NCBI RefSeq assembly: GCF_001050035.1
Contig: NZ_CVTA01000020.1
Location: 1-55,660, forward strand
Length of the DNA stretch: 55,660 nucleotides
Direction: 5' to 3'
Origin: Mycolicibacterium komanii
GTDB lineage: Bacteria; Actinomycetota; Actinomycetes; Mycobacteriales; Mycobacteriaceae
Of the stretch, positions 25,448 through 33,581 are shown in pieces. The first letter of the stretch is position 1; the number at the start of each line of letters is the position of its first letter. Both the position numbers and the translations under genes were made by a program. The notes beneath the pieces are model-generated. The model saw nothing but the letters and a program-made list of their open reading frames with translations. It ran no database searches and was not told the origin of the DNA.

Positions 25448-25726
25448 TCACCAGGGTCCGTTGACGAACGCCGACAGGCACCCGGGGATGTCGCGGCAGG
25501 CGATCACCGCGGTCTGGTCGGGCGTACCGCCGCGGATCCTCGGCGGGCGGGGACCGAAGTTGCAGGACGTCGCCCACGGGTTTCCGGGAAGAACGCCGGG
25601 ATAGCACGGTGCCGCCTGGTCTCGGGGCGCCGGAGCGTCGCCGATGACCGCCGGCGCGACGAACAGCCCCACCATTGCCGCGGCGCCGATCGTGGCGCGG
25701 GCGATACGAATACCGAGGCTGCGCAT
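25448..25726 (-). CDS. Small secreted cysteine-containing protein
   Basis: 92 aa from ATG 25726 (GGCGGAAG upstream), chosen over an upstream start because it places a typical signal peptide first: basic 'R-S-L-G-I-R-I-A-R', a hydrophobic Ala/Val stretch and cleavage probably after an Ala near residue 30. The mature part has four Cys (likely two disulphides) and many Pro/Gly. No function is recognised. Confidence 0.68.
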   Translation of the reverse strand: MRSLGIRIARATIGAAAMVGLFVAPAVIGDAPAPRDQAAPCYPGVLPGNPWATSCNFGPRPPRIRGGTPDQTAVIACRDIPGCLSAFVNGPW

Positions 25727-25789
25727 CACTTCCGCCGAACGTCGAAATTCAACCGTGAAGTCCAGGCTACGCCCGTTCGGCAAGCGCTT

Positions 25790-27994
25790 CTACGGATCGC
25801 GCGGCAATCCCAGCAGGCGCTCGGCGATGATGTTGAGCTGCACTTCGGTCGTCCCGCCGTAGATCGTGGTGGCCCGGCTGCCGAGCAGGTACTCCGCCCA
25901 TCGGCCGGGCTCCTGCTTCGGATCCCCGATCGCGCCGTCGGTGCCGAACGACGACACCGCGAACTCGGCGTAGCCCTGGCCGGTCTTCATCGACAGCAGC
26001 TTCGAGATGGCCGCCGCCGGCATCGGATCACCGCCGGCCAGCGTCAGCAGCGTCGAACGCATGTTGAGCACCTTGGCGGCATGGCCTTCGGCGATCAGCC
26101 TGCCCGCGCGGTTCTGCTCGATCTGGTCGAACTGACCCTCCTGCAGGAACGTGATGAAGTCGGCCAGGCTGGCCAGGAACGGCGGTTCGCTGCTGCCGAT
26201 CGAAACCCGTTCGTTGGTCAGCGTGTTCCTGCTGACCTCCCAGCCCCGGTTCACCTCACCGAGCACCATCTCGTCGGGCACGAAGACGTCGTCGATGAAC
26301 ACGGTGTTGAACATCGCGTTGCCGGTCAGCTCGCGCAGCGGCTTGACCTCGACCCCCTCGCTGGCCATGTCCAGCAGAAAATAGGTGATCCCATTATGTT
26401 TTGGAGCGCTTGGGTCTGTTCTTGCAAGCAACGCACCCCACTGCGAGAACTGCGCACCGGTGGTCCAGATCTTCTGCCCGGTGATCCGCCAACCGCCGTC
26501 GACCTTCGTCGCCTTCGTCGTCAGGCTGGCCAGGTCCGAACCCGCACCGGGCTCGGAAAACAGCTGGCACCAGATCATTTCGCCGCGGAACGTCGGCGGC
26601 AAGAAGCGCTGCTGCTGTTCGTCCGTGCCGAACGCGACGATCGAGGGGATGATCCACGCCGCGATGCCCATCTGCGGGCGCTTGACCCGGCCGGCGTCGA
26701 ATTCCTGGGCGATGATGATCTGCTCGACGGGCCCGGCCGCGCGTCCCCACGGCTTGGGGAGGTGCGGTTGCACCCAGCCGCCCTCGGCGATCGCGACGTT
26801 GCGCTCTTCGCGGGGAATAGCTTTGAGCCCAGCCACTTCCGCGCGGATCTCATCGCGCAGCTTCTCGGTCTCGGGGTCGAGGTCGATGTTGAGCTTGCGC
26901 ATCCCCGTGGTGGTCGCGACGTCCACGACCTGCTGCGGGTAATCGGCGTGCCTGCCGAAGCCGGCCGCCAGCACCAGTGCGCGCCGGTAGTAGATGTTGG
27001 TGTCGTGCTCCCAGGTGAAGCCGATGCCACCGTGCACCTGGATGCAGTCCTGGGCGCAGTGTTGGGCCGCCTCGGGCGCCAGGGTGGCTGCGACGGCCGC
27101 GGCGAACTCGAAAGCTGCTTCGGCCGAGCCGGTTTCGCGGAACTCGTCGATGGCGCGGGCTGCATCCCAGACGGCGGCGGTGGCGCGCTCGGTGTCGGCG
27201 ATCATCCCGGCACACTTGTGCTTGATCGCCTGGAACTGGCCGATGGGCCTGCCGAACTGTTCGCGGATCTTGGCGTATGCGGCGGCGGTGTCGGTGGCCC
27301 ACCGGGCGACGCCGATGCACTCCGCGGACAGCAACGTAGAGATCAACGCGCGGGCCAGCGGGCGGCTCAGGTTGCTCAGCACCCGGTCGTCGCCCACCTC
27401 GACGGCGTTCGCGCGCACGTGGGCGACGGGCCGCAGCGGATCCAGGCTCGTGACCGGTTCGATCTCCAGCTGATCGGCGTCGAGAACCACCCACTCTTCA
27501 CCGCTGTCGATGGCGACGGGCAGCACCAGCAGCGATGCCTGCGCTGCGACGGGCACGGCGCGCACCTCGCCCCTGATGACCAGCCCGGCCGCTCCGCCTT
27601 CACCGTGCCGGGTGGCGGTCAGGCTGGAATCGATGGCGTAGGTCGCGATCGTCGCGCCGGAGGCGAGATCACCCAGCTGCGGGGCGTTGGGGTCGTGTGC
27701 CGAGATCAGCGCGCTGGCGATGGCCGACGGCACGAACGGCCCCGGGACCGCGCCGTAGCCGAATTCGGCGGCGACGATGGAGAGCTCGAGGATGCCGAAG
27801 CCTTGTCCACCAACGCCTTCGGGCAGGTGCACACCCTGCAGGCCCTGTTCGGCTGCGCCCTTCCAATAGGGCGGCGGATTCGGGATAGGCGTCTCCAGGG
27901 CTTCGTGCAGCACCTCGGACGGTGCCACCCGAGCGACGAAGGACCGCACCGAGTCGGCCAGATCGTTGTGCTCAGGACTGATTGCAATGGGCAT
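25790..27994 (-). CDS. fadE6: Fused double acyl-CoA dehydrogenase FadE6
   Basis: 734 aa, matching the M. tuberculosis FadE6 length (~731). It consists of two acyl-CoA dehydrogenase units: residues ~1-360 (start 'I-S-P-E-H-N-D-L-A', end loop 'H-G-G-I-G-F-T-W-E-H') and ~370-734 (FAD site 'F-S-E-P-G-A-G-S-D', end 'G-G-T-T-E-V-Q-L-N-I-I'). Such fusions resemble a covalent FadE heterodimer. Codons for residues at 26393-26428 are almost all AT-ending, unlike the rest of the gene, while the protein motif there is normal. It lies downstream of the hydroxyacid dehydrogenase in the same direction with a 9-base gap. Confidence 0.93.
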   Translation of the reverse strand: MPIAISPEHNDLADSVRSFVARVAPSEVLHEALETPIPNPPPYWKGAAEQGLQGVHLPEGVGGQGFGILELSIVAAEFGYGAVPGPFVPSAIASALISAHDPNAPQLGDLASGATIATYAIDSSLTATRHGEGGAAGLVIRGEVRAVPVAAQASLLVLPVAIDSGEEWVVLDADQLEIEPVTSLDPLRPVAHVRANAVEVGDDRVLSNLSRPLARALISTLLSAECIGVARWATDTAAAYAKIREQFGRPIGQFQAIKHKCAGMIADTERATAAVWDAARAIDEFRETGSAEAAFEFAAAVAATLAPEAAQHCAQDCIQVHGGIGFTWEHDTNIYYRRALVLAAGFGRHADYPQQVVDVATTTGMRKLNIDLDPETEKLRDEIRAEVAGLKAIPREERNVAIAEGGWVQPHLPKPWGRAAGPVEQIIIAQEFDAGRVKRPQMGIAAWIIPSIVAFGTDEQQQRFLPPTFRGEMIWCQLFSEPGAGSDLASLTTKATKVDGGWRITGQKIWTTGAQFSQWGALLARTDPSAPKHNGITYFLLDMASEGVEVKPLRELTGNAMFNTVFIDDVFVPDEMVLGEVNRGWEVSRNTLTNERVSIGSSEPPFLASLADFITFLQEGQFDQIEQNRAGRLIAEGHAAKVLNMRSTLLTLAGGDPMPAAAISKLLSMKTGQGYAEFAVSSFGTDGAIGDPKQEPGRWAEYLLGSRATTIYGGTTEVQLNIIAERLLGLPRDP

Positions 27995-28003
27995 ACGTGC
28001 ACC

Positions 28004-29008
28004 TCACTGTGACGGAGTGTCCCTATTAACCGGTCGGTTGGGAGACACGATACCGTTCACGACATTGGCCAGTTCACGGCCGTCCCACAGCCGGCGACAG
28101 TTGTCGACCGCGTGTTCCAGGTATCGCCGCATCGTGTCGGCGGTGTACCAGGTGACGTGCGGGGTGAGCACCGCGTTGTCGAGCGACAGCAACGGGTTGT
28201 CGGGCTCGACGGGTTCGGTGGCGAACACGTCGAGGCCCGCGCCCGCCAGCTTTCCCGAGCGCAGCGCGTCGACGAGGGCGGTCTCGTCGACGATGGCGCC
28301 GCGGCTGGTGTTCACCAGCACCGCGCCGGGCTTCATCCGCTTCATCGCCGCGCCGTCGATCATGCGCGCAGTCGCGTCGGTCAGCGGAAGATGCAGCGAG
28401 ACGATGTCGCTGGCCGCCAGGAGGTCGGGAAGCGCTCGCCAGCCGGGATGCCCGTCGTCGTGCGTGCTGGTGTGCAGCACCTCGGCGTCCATCGCCCGCA
28501 CGATGCGCTCGACCCTCTTGGCGACATTGCCGTACCCGATCAAACCGACCGTGCAGCCGCCGATGTCGCGGACAGTCTCGCCCAGGCTCGGGTCGGACGG
28601 CCAGCCTCGGCCCTCGCGGGTCGCACGGTCGAGTTCGGTCAGCCGGCGCAGCACGGTCAGCATCAGCAGCACGGTGCCCTCGGCGACCGACGGGGCGTTG
28701 GCTCCGGGCATGTTGGCGACCGCGATGCCCAGGTCGGTCGCGGTCGCCACGTCGATGGTGTTGACCCCGGCGCCCATCTTGTGTACCAACCGGCAGCGTC
28801 GTGCTTCGGCGAGGTCGTCGCCGGAGATCGGCCGCAGCACGTGCCAGATCACGTCGGCGTCGGGGAGCAGGCGGTAGAAGGCGGCGTCATCATCTTCCGC
28901 GCAATAGCGGATGTCGAGCCAATCGGCCTGCGGCGCAACGAAGTCGATCGCCTTGACGCCGGGAGTGTAATGGGCGAGGACTCTCAGCTGCGAGCGTCCG
29001 CCGGTCAC
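28004..29008 (-). CDS. D-isomer-specific 2-hydroxyacid dehydrogenase
   Basis: 334 aa from GTG 29008, which overlaps the hydrolase stop (GTGA). It carries the Rossmann motif 'G-L-I-G-Y-G-N-V' and the catalytic residues: Arg (T-S-R-G-A), Glu (A-T-E-P-V-E-P) and His (T-P-H-V-T-W). It reduces 2-oxo acids or oxidises D-2-hydroxy acids with NAD(H). As I recall, M. tuberculosis has no such gene between Rv0271c and Rv0272c, so this looks like an insertion in the otherwise syntenic block. It is coupled to an alpha/beta hydrolase, so the pair may act on one substrate. Confidence 0.9.
   Translation of the reverse strand: MTGGRSQLRVLAHYTPGVKAIDFVAPQADWLDIRYCAEDDDAAFYRLLPDADVIWHVLRPISGDDLAEARRCRLVHKMGAGVNTIDVATATDLGIAVANMPGANAPSVAEGTVLLMLTVLRRLTELDRATREGRGWPSDPSLGETVRDIGGCTVGLIGYGNVAKRVERIVRAMDAEVLHTSTHDDGHPGWRALPDLLAASDIVSLHLPLTDATARMIDGAAMKRMKPGAVLVNTSRGAIVDETALVDALRSGKLAGAGLDVFATEPVEPDNPLLSLDNAVLTPHVTWYTADTMRRYLEHAVDNCRRLWDGRELANVVNGIVSPNRPVNRDTPSQ
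28028..28039. promoter_or_regulatory. Inverted repeat AACCGGTCGGTT upstream of fadE6
   Basis: AACCG and CGGTT flank GT, 34 bases before the fadE6 start and inside the end of the hydroxyacid dehydrogenase gene. The shape is like TetR-family operators near lipid genes, but it may be chance in coding sequence. Confidence 0.25.
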
Positions 29009-30147
29009 CGCCACCGCTTCGCGATCCACTTCGCGATGGTATCGGCCTGCTCGCTGCGCGCTCCGGGAGTGGTGAAGTAGTGGTCGGTGTCGATCGAGAA
29101 CTGCGCCTTGTCCGTGCTGGCGAGCGCATCGAAGATGTGCTGGGCATCGGACGGGAACACGCCGGTGTCCTGCTCGGCGTTGATGACCAGCGCCGGGCAG
29201 GTGATCCGGTTCAGGTGCGGTTCGGCACGGGTCTGGGCGTATCGCAGGCTCCACATGCCGATCCAGTTGCGCAGCGTGCAGGCCGCCGCGATTCCGCGGG
29301 CGGATCGGTTGGCCTGCACCGGTACTCCGGCGTAGCACATGTTCGCGGGTCGTTTCGTCGGCTCCAGGGTGGGATCCACCATGCGGGGGTCGGCCCACGT
29401 CCGTAGCACCGTGAACGGACGGTCGGAGAAGCCGGCGGCACGCACGTGCTCGAGTTCGGCTTCGGCCCAATCGGTGATCGTGTGGTTTCGCGCGATCTGG
29501 GCGGCGCGGTACCGCTCGACGAAGTCGGCTGAGAACGGGGGGCCGTTGCGGTCGTCGAAGATGTCGAGTTCGGGATCGCTTGCCACGGCGTCGGTTTCGT
29601 CGACGACGGACGCATCCATCCAGGCGGTGAGTACGTCGGGCCGGCCGGGGTGTGCTGCGGTCGAGACATAGCCGTCGGCGGGTGGCAGGTCGTTGAGTCC
29701 GGCCGCCGGTCGCATACCCTGCAGTGGCGTCACGTGCGGGTCGACGGCCTGTGCCTGGTACGCCGCCATCAGTGAACCACCGCCCGAGTTGCCCAACAGC
29801 ACAACGGTTTCCACACCCGCCACCTCGCGGAGCCACCGCACTCCGACGCCGATGTCCACCAGCGCATGGTCGAGCAGGAAGCTGCTCTCGAACCCGCGGT
29901 ATCGGGTGTTCCAGCCCAGGAAGCCTATTCCGCGGGTGGCCATGTAGTCGGCGAGATAGTGCTCGGAGAAGTCGATCTGGTAGTGCGTGGCGATCATCGC
30001 GACCTTCGGCTTGCGGCCGACGCCACGGTGGTAGAGGCCCTGGCACGGGTGACCGCCCGCGCCCGCCCGGCGGGCGGTGGGGGAGTCGAGACCGACGAAT
30101 TCGCGGGTGACGCCCGGCGTTCCGGTGGTGGACGGCGTTCTGGTCAT
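29005..30147 (-). CDS. Alpha/beta hydrolase (Rv0272c-like)
   Basis: 380 aa. The nucleophile elbow is 'G-N-S-G-G-G' near residue 120; Asp ('N-A-E-Q-D-T') and His ('D-T-D-H-Y-F') of the triad follow in order near the C-terminus. There is no signal peptide, so it is cytosolic. Likely an esterase, thioesterase or C-C hydrolase. It leads the hydrolase, hydroxyacid dehydrogenase, fadE6 operon. Confidence 0.88.
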   Translation of the reverse strand: MTRTPSTTGTPGVTREFVGLDSPTARRAGAGGHPCQGLYHRGVGRKPKVAMIATHYQIDFSEHYLADYMATRGIGFLGWNTRYRGFESSFLLDHALVDIGVGVRWLREVAGVETVVLLGNSGGGSLMAAYQAQAVDPHVTPLQGMRPAAGLNDLPPADGYVSTAAHPGRPDVLTAWMDASVVDETDAVASDPELDIFDDRNGPPFSADFVERYRAAQIARNHTITDWAEAELEHVRAAGFSDRPFTVLRTWADPRMVDPTLEPTKRPANMCYAGVPVQANRSARGIAAACTLRNWIGMWSLRYAQTRAEPHLNRITCPALVINAEQDTGVFPSDAQHIFDALASTDKAQFSIDTDHYFTTPGARSEQADTIAKWIAKRWR

Positions 30148-30270
30148 TCGAGCCCCCCGGAATTCAGCGAAAAGTCAAGGGATACAGGCCGTTCTACGAT
30201 CTTGATGACCGGTACGATCGGCAACGGGACGCGCGGGGCGATCGTCATAGCGGTGCCGGTCCGTTCGTCA

Positions 30271-30299
30271 TTGCTCGTGATTGCCCCTGATGCTAAATT
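30271..30299 (+). promoter_or_regulatory. Sigma70-like promoter for the glyoxalase-like gene
   Basis: TTGCTC (30271-30276), a 17-base spacer and TAAATT (30294-30299) lie 42 bases before the GTG start at 30342. The rest of the 194-base divergent gap 30148-30341 contains several CGATC/GATCG copies but no strong palindrome. Confidence 0.45.
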
Positions 30300-30341
30300 C
30301 GATTTGCGTTTCTGGCCAGAGATTCGCGCTAGGAGGCGCCC

Positions 30342-30917
30342 GTGATCAGGCCCGACAATCCCAATACCGAGTTCGAGCTCGGCGGTATCAACCACGTGGC
30401 CCTGGTGTGCTCGGACATGGCGAGAACCGTCGACTTCTACAGCAACGTCCTCGGGATGCCGTTGATCAAGTCGCTCGACCTGCCGGGAGGCATGGGGCAG
30501 CACTTCTTCTTCGACGCCGGCAACGGCGACTGTGTGGCGTTCTTCTGGTTCGCCGACGCGCCGGACCGGGTTCCCGGTATCTCATCGCCGGAGGCCATTC
30601 CGGGCATCGGGGACATCGTCAGCGCGGTCAGCACCATGAACCACTTGGCGTTCCACGTGCCCGCCGAGAAATTCGACGAATATCGGCAGCGCCTCAAGGC
30701 CAAGGGTGTGCGGGTCGGGCCGGTGCTCAACCACGACGACAGCGAGGCTCAGGTTTCATCGACCGTGCACCCCGGTGTGTACGTCAGGTCGTTCTACTTT
30801 CTGGACCCCGACGGCATTACGCTCGAATTCGCTTGTTGGACCAAGGAGTTCACCGAGCGCGACGCGAACGCGACGCCGAAGACGGCGGCCGATAGGCGTC
30901 CCCGGGTGACCGCCTGA
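30342..30917 (+). CDS. Vicinal-oxygen-chelate (glyoxalase/dioxygenase-like) protein, Rv0274 type
   Basis: 191 aa with paired VOC beta-alpha-beta-beta-beta modules. The metal ligands are apparent: His in 'I-N-H-V-A-L-V', His in 'N-H-L-A-F-H-V' and Glu in 'I-T-L-E-F-A-C-W'. AGGAGG sits 6 bases before the GTG start. It could be a lyase, dioxygenase or epimerase; the reaction is not predictable. It converges on the TetR gene with a 4-base gap. Confidence 0.9.
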   Translation: MIRPDNPNTEFELGGINHVALVCSDMARTVDFYSNVLGMPLIKSLDLPGGMGQHFFFDAGNGDCVAFFWFADAPDRVPGISSPEAIPGIGDIVSAVSTMNHLAFHVPAEKFDEYRQRLKAKGVRVGPVLNHDDSEAQVSSTVHPGVYVRSFYFLDPDGITLEFACWTKEFTERDANATPKTAADRRPRVTA

Positions 30918-30921
30918 CGCG

Positions 30922-31545
30922 TCATTCGTCCGTCGGCACGCCCGAGACGGCGTCGATGTTCGCCGCAAGCCGGTTGACGAGTTGGTCGGCGTCGAGGTCG
31001 AGGTGCCCCTCCAGCCAGGCGCTGATGGTCTGCCCCACCCCGCCGACCGCGAAATACGCGGTGGCCTCGTCGAGTTCGTTGTCGTGCGGGACGACGGTGC
31101 CCGCGTGCTGCAGCAGTAAGTGGGCGAACAGGGCCGTGGACTCGGCGCGTTTGCGCACGATGACGGTGTTCGACAACTGGACGCTGAACACCAGGCGGCC
31201 CACCCGCGGATCCGCGGCGATGGTGCGCACGATGTTGGCCATCGCCGCACGGGAGCCGTCACGCAGCGGTGCGGCCGCGACGGCCGCCTGCGTGGTCGCC
31301 GCGATGTCGGCGATGACCCAGTCGTAGACCGCAGCGGCGAAGTCGTCCTTGTCGCTGAACGTCTCGTAGAAGTACCGGACACCCAGCCCCGCCTGCGCGC
31401 AGATGGCCCGCACCGTCAACTCCGCGGGGTCTCCACCGGCGCCGAGCAGCTCGAGGCCGGCCTCGAGCAAGCTCTGCCTGCGCTGCGCGAGCCGTTGGGC
31501 CGCGTCGACGCCGCGGTAGGGGCGGACCTGTGCCATGGCCGCCAT
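30922..31545 (-). CDS. TetR-family regulator (Rv0275c-like)
   Basis: 207 aa. The helix-turn-helix is around 'L-T-V-R-A-I-C-A-Q-A-G-L-G-V-R-Y-F-Y-E-T-F'. The start may be ATG 31545 or 31536. It is divergent from the DUF2236 gene over a 69-base gap and probably controls it. The glyoxalase-like gene converges from the other side. Confidence 0.9.
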   Translation of the reverse strand: MAAMAQVRPYRGVDAAQRLAQRRQSLLEAGLELLGAGGDPAELTVRAICAQAGLGVRYFYETFSDKDDFAAAVYDWVIADIAATTQAAVAAAPLRDGSRAAMANIVRTIAADPRVGRLVFSVQLSNTVIVRKRAESTALFAHLLLQHAGTVVPHDNELDEATAYFAVGGVGQTISAWLEGHLDLDADQLVNRLAANIDAVSGVPTDE

Positions 31546-31614
31546 CTTGACACTCGGTGCCGACCACGGCAATATCAGGAAACAAGCGTTCTCACATTTG
31601 CGATAGGGGTCCCG

Positions 31615-32505
31615 ATGGTCACCCAGCCGATCGACCACGTCGGACGACCGGTCAACGACGCGCCTCTGCCCGGGCACAAACTGCTGCGCGATGTGGCGCC
31701 GGAGGATGCGATGCTGGGCATCGGGCTGTTGTCCGGACCCGCCAACGTGATCATGGAACTCGCGCGGCCCGGAGTCGGATACGGCGTCAAGGACAGCCGC
31801 GTCGAAAGCGGCCGTGCCGACCGGCATCCCATCAAGCGGGCGCGGACCACGTTCACCTACCTCGCGGTCGCGCTGGCGGGCACCGACGAGCAGAAGGCGA
31901 CATACCGGCGCGCGGTCAACCGGTCCCATCGCGAGGTGTACTCGCTGCCGGACAGCCCGGTCGAGTACAACGCGTTCGACAAGGACCTGCAGCTGTGGGT
32001 GGCCGCCTGTCTGTACAAGGGTTTCGTCGACGTGTACCGGGTCTTCGTCGGTGAGATGGATGATGTATCAGCCGACCGCCATTACCGCGACGGCGCGGCG
32101 CTGGGCACGACGCTGCAGGTGCCCGCGCAGATGTGGCCCGCCGACCGGAAGGCCTTCGACGAGTACTGGCAGCAGTCGCTCGACAAGGTTCACATCGACG
32201 ACGCGGTGCGCGAATACCTGTGGCCGATCGCCGCGGGGCGAATCGGCAACCTCAAGCTTCCGGCATGGCTGCAGAAACGCACCGACGCGGTCAACCTCTT
32301 CATCACGACCGGCTTTCTGCCGCAACGGTTTCGCGACGAGATGCGGCTGCCGTGGGACGCCGTCAAGCAGCGGCGGTTCAACCGCGTCATGCGGCTGCTC
32401 GGCCGCATCAACAACGTGATGCCGCGGTTCGTCCGCCAGTTCCCGTTCAACGTGCTGCTCAAGGATTTGGACTGGCGCGTGCGCACGGGTCGCCCGCTGG
32501 TGTAG
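31615..32505 (+). CDS. DUF2236 / MpaB-type oxygenase family protein (Rv0276-like)
   Basis: 296 aa. It carries the Arg/His-rich segments typical of DUF2236 ('R-A-R-T-T-F-T-Y-L', 'V-N-R-S-H-R-E-V', 'W-V-A-A-C-L-Y-K-G'), in which His and Arg residues bind heme b in the characterised latex-clearing proteins and MpaB. There is no signal peptide. The substrate is unknown. It sits between a TetR regulator and a methyltransferase, as in M. tuberculosis. Confidence 0.85.
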   Translation: MVTQPIDHVGRPVNDAPLPGHKLLRDVAPEDAMLGIGLLSGPANVIMELARPGVGYGVKDSRVESGRADRHPIKRARTTFTYLAVALAGTDEQKATYRRAVNRSHREVYSLPDSPVEYNAFDKDLQLWVAACLYKGFVDVYRVFVGEMDDVSADRHYRDGAALGTTLQVPAQMWPADRKAFDEYWQQSLDKVHIDDAVREYLWPIAAGRIGNLKLPAWLQKRTDAVNLFITTGFLPQRFRDEMRLPWDAVKQRRFNRVMRLLGRINNVMPRFVRQFPFNVLLKDLDWRVRTGRPLV

Positions 32506-32581
32506 TCAGTAAGGCGCCTCGCGCGGGTGTGCACACTCGCTGCTCAGCGCACTGTCAGAATCGCGGCGTACAAAGAGGTAC

Positions 32582-33472
32582 ATGCGTACCGATAACGACA
32601 CCTGGGACATCACCACGAGCGTCGGCTCGACCGCGTTGTTCGTCGCCGCCGCTCGCGCGCTCGAAGCGCAGAAGCCCGACCCGGCCGCGGTCGACCCGTA
32701 CGCGGAGATCTTCTGTCGCGCGGTGGGTGGCGAGTGGGCGGACCTGCTCGACGGGCAAGCGCGGGATCACGCGCTGCGAACCGAGGACTTCGGCGCGCAT
32801 TTCGTCGACTTCCAGGCGGTCCGCACCAAGTACTTCGACGACTACTTCCGTGCCGCCGCCGACGCCGGAGTGCGGCAGATCGTGCTGCTCGCCGCGGGGC
32901 TGGACTCGCGTGCGTACCGCCTCGACTGGCCCGACCGCACCGTGGTGTTCGAGTTGGACCAGCCGCGGGTGCTCGAATTCAAACGGCATGCACTCGACGG
33001 CCACGTCCCGCGGGCCGAGCGCCGCGAGATCCCGGTCGACCTACGCAACGACTGGCCTCGGGCACTGCGCGACAACGGATTCGATCCGGACGAGCCGTCG
33101 GCCTGGATCGCCGAGGGCCTGTTGATCTATCTGCCCGCCAGCGCTCAGCGCGAGCTGTTCACCGGCATCGACTCGCTGGCCGCCGCAGGCAGTCACGCCG
33201 CCGTCGAGGAGGCGGCGCCCATGGACGCGGCGGCCTTCGAGGCGAAGAGGGAAGAGGAGCTGTCCGTCGGCGACGAAGACAAGTTCTTCAGTTTGGTCTA
33301 CAACGAGCAGCACCAGCCCGCCGCGCAGTGGTTCGGCGCCCGCGGCTGGCGCGCCGACACCACACCACTCGTGGAGTACCTGCATCAGAACGGCCGACCG
33401 GTGCCCGGGGAGGGGTCGGAGGCGGCGACGATGACCGGCACGATAAGCCTGGTGAGCGCCGTCAAATCGTGA
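32582..33472 (+). CDS. S-adenosylmethionine-dependent methyltransferase (PF04072, Rv0281-like)
   Basis: 296 aa. It belongs to the mycobacterium-expanded leucine-carboxyl-methyltransferase-like group: '[14 protein letters not shown]' near the N-terminus, '[13 protein letters not shown]' (SAM-binding) and 'A-E-G-L-L-I-Y-L'. GAGG precedes the ATG. The substrate is unknown. A tandem hairpin follows the stop, separating it from the ESX-3 operon. Confidence 0.92.
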   Translation: MRTDNDTWDITTSVGSTALFVAAARALEAQKPDPAAVDPYAEIFCRAVGGEWADLLDGQARDHALRTEDFGAHFVDFQAVRTKYFDDYFRAAADAGVRQIVLLAAGLDSRAYRLDWPDRTVVFELDQPRVLEFKRHALDGHVPRAERREIPVDLRNDWPRALRDNGFDPDEPSAWIAEGLLIYLPASAQRELFTGIDSLAAAGSHAAVEEAAPMDAAAFEAKREEELSVGDEDKFFSLVYNEQHQPAAQWFGARGWRADTTPLVEYLHQNGRPVPGEGSEAATMTGTISLVSAVKS

Positions 33473-33492
33473 GCCCGCTCACTCGCTGAGCG
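33469..33492 (+). terminator. Overlapping hairpins at the end of the methyltransferase gene
   Basis: GTGAGC-CC-GCTCAC (33469-33482) overlaps CGCTCA-CTCGC-TGAGCG (33476-33492); these are mutually exclusive stems right at the stop codon, with no U-tract. A nearly identical hairpin follows the sulfatase gene at 53706. Confidence 0.45.
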
Positions 33493-33510
33493 GACCCCGT
33501 GCGTCTGTAC

Positions 33511-33535
33511 AAGTTAGCTTAGTCAATGCTAACTT
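33511..33535. promoter_or_regulatory. IdeR-box-like inverted repeat upstream of ESX-3
   Basis: AAGTTAGC (33511-33518) and GCTAACTT (33528-33535) are exact reverse complements 9 bases apart. The central 19-mer TTAGCTTAGTCAATGCTAA matches 14 of 19 positions of the iron box TTAGGTTAGGCTAACCTAA by hand count. ESX-3 is known to be repressed by IdeR with iron, so this is the probable operator, 46 bases before the eccA3 start. Confidence 0.7.
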
Positions 33536-33545
33536 CGCCCCGTAA

Positions 33546-33563
33546 AGTTAGCCTGCCATAACT
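33546..33563. promoter_or_regulatory. Second, weaker inverted repeat near the eccA3 start
   Basis: AGTTA-GCCTGCCA-TAACT overlaps the region just before the ribosome-binding site (GGGGAGA). Its AGTTAGCCT half resembles an iron-box half-site, so it may be a secondary IdeR contact. Confidence 0.35.
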
Positions 33564-33581
33564 ACGGGGAGATCACGGCGC

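Noticed and set aside
24923..28012. A 1029-codon open frame on the plus strand
   Set aside because: It runs antisense to fadE6 and the small genes before it; it has no family motifs and an Arg/Gly/Ala-rich composition typical of antisense frames in GC-rich DNA.
33473..33581. A Zur box before ESX-3
   Set aside because: No AT-rich Zur-like palindrome was found; the repeats present fit IdeR better.
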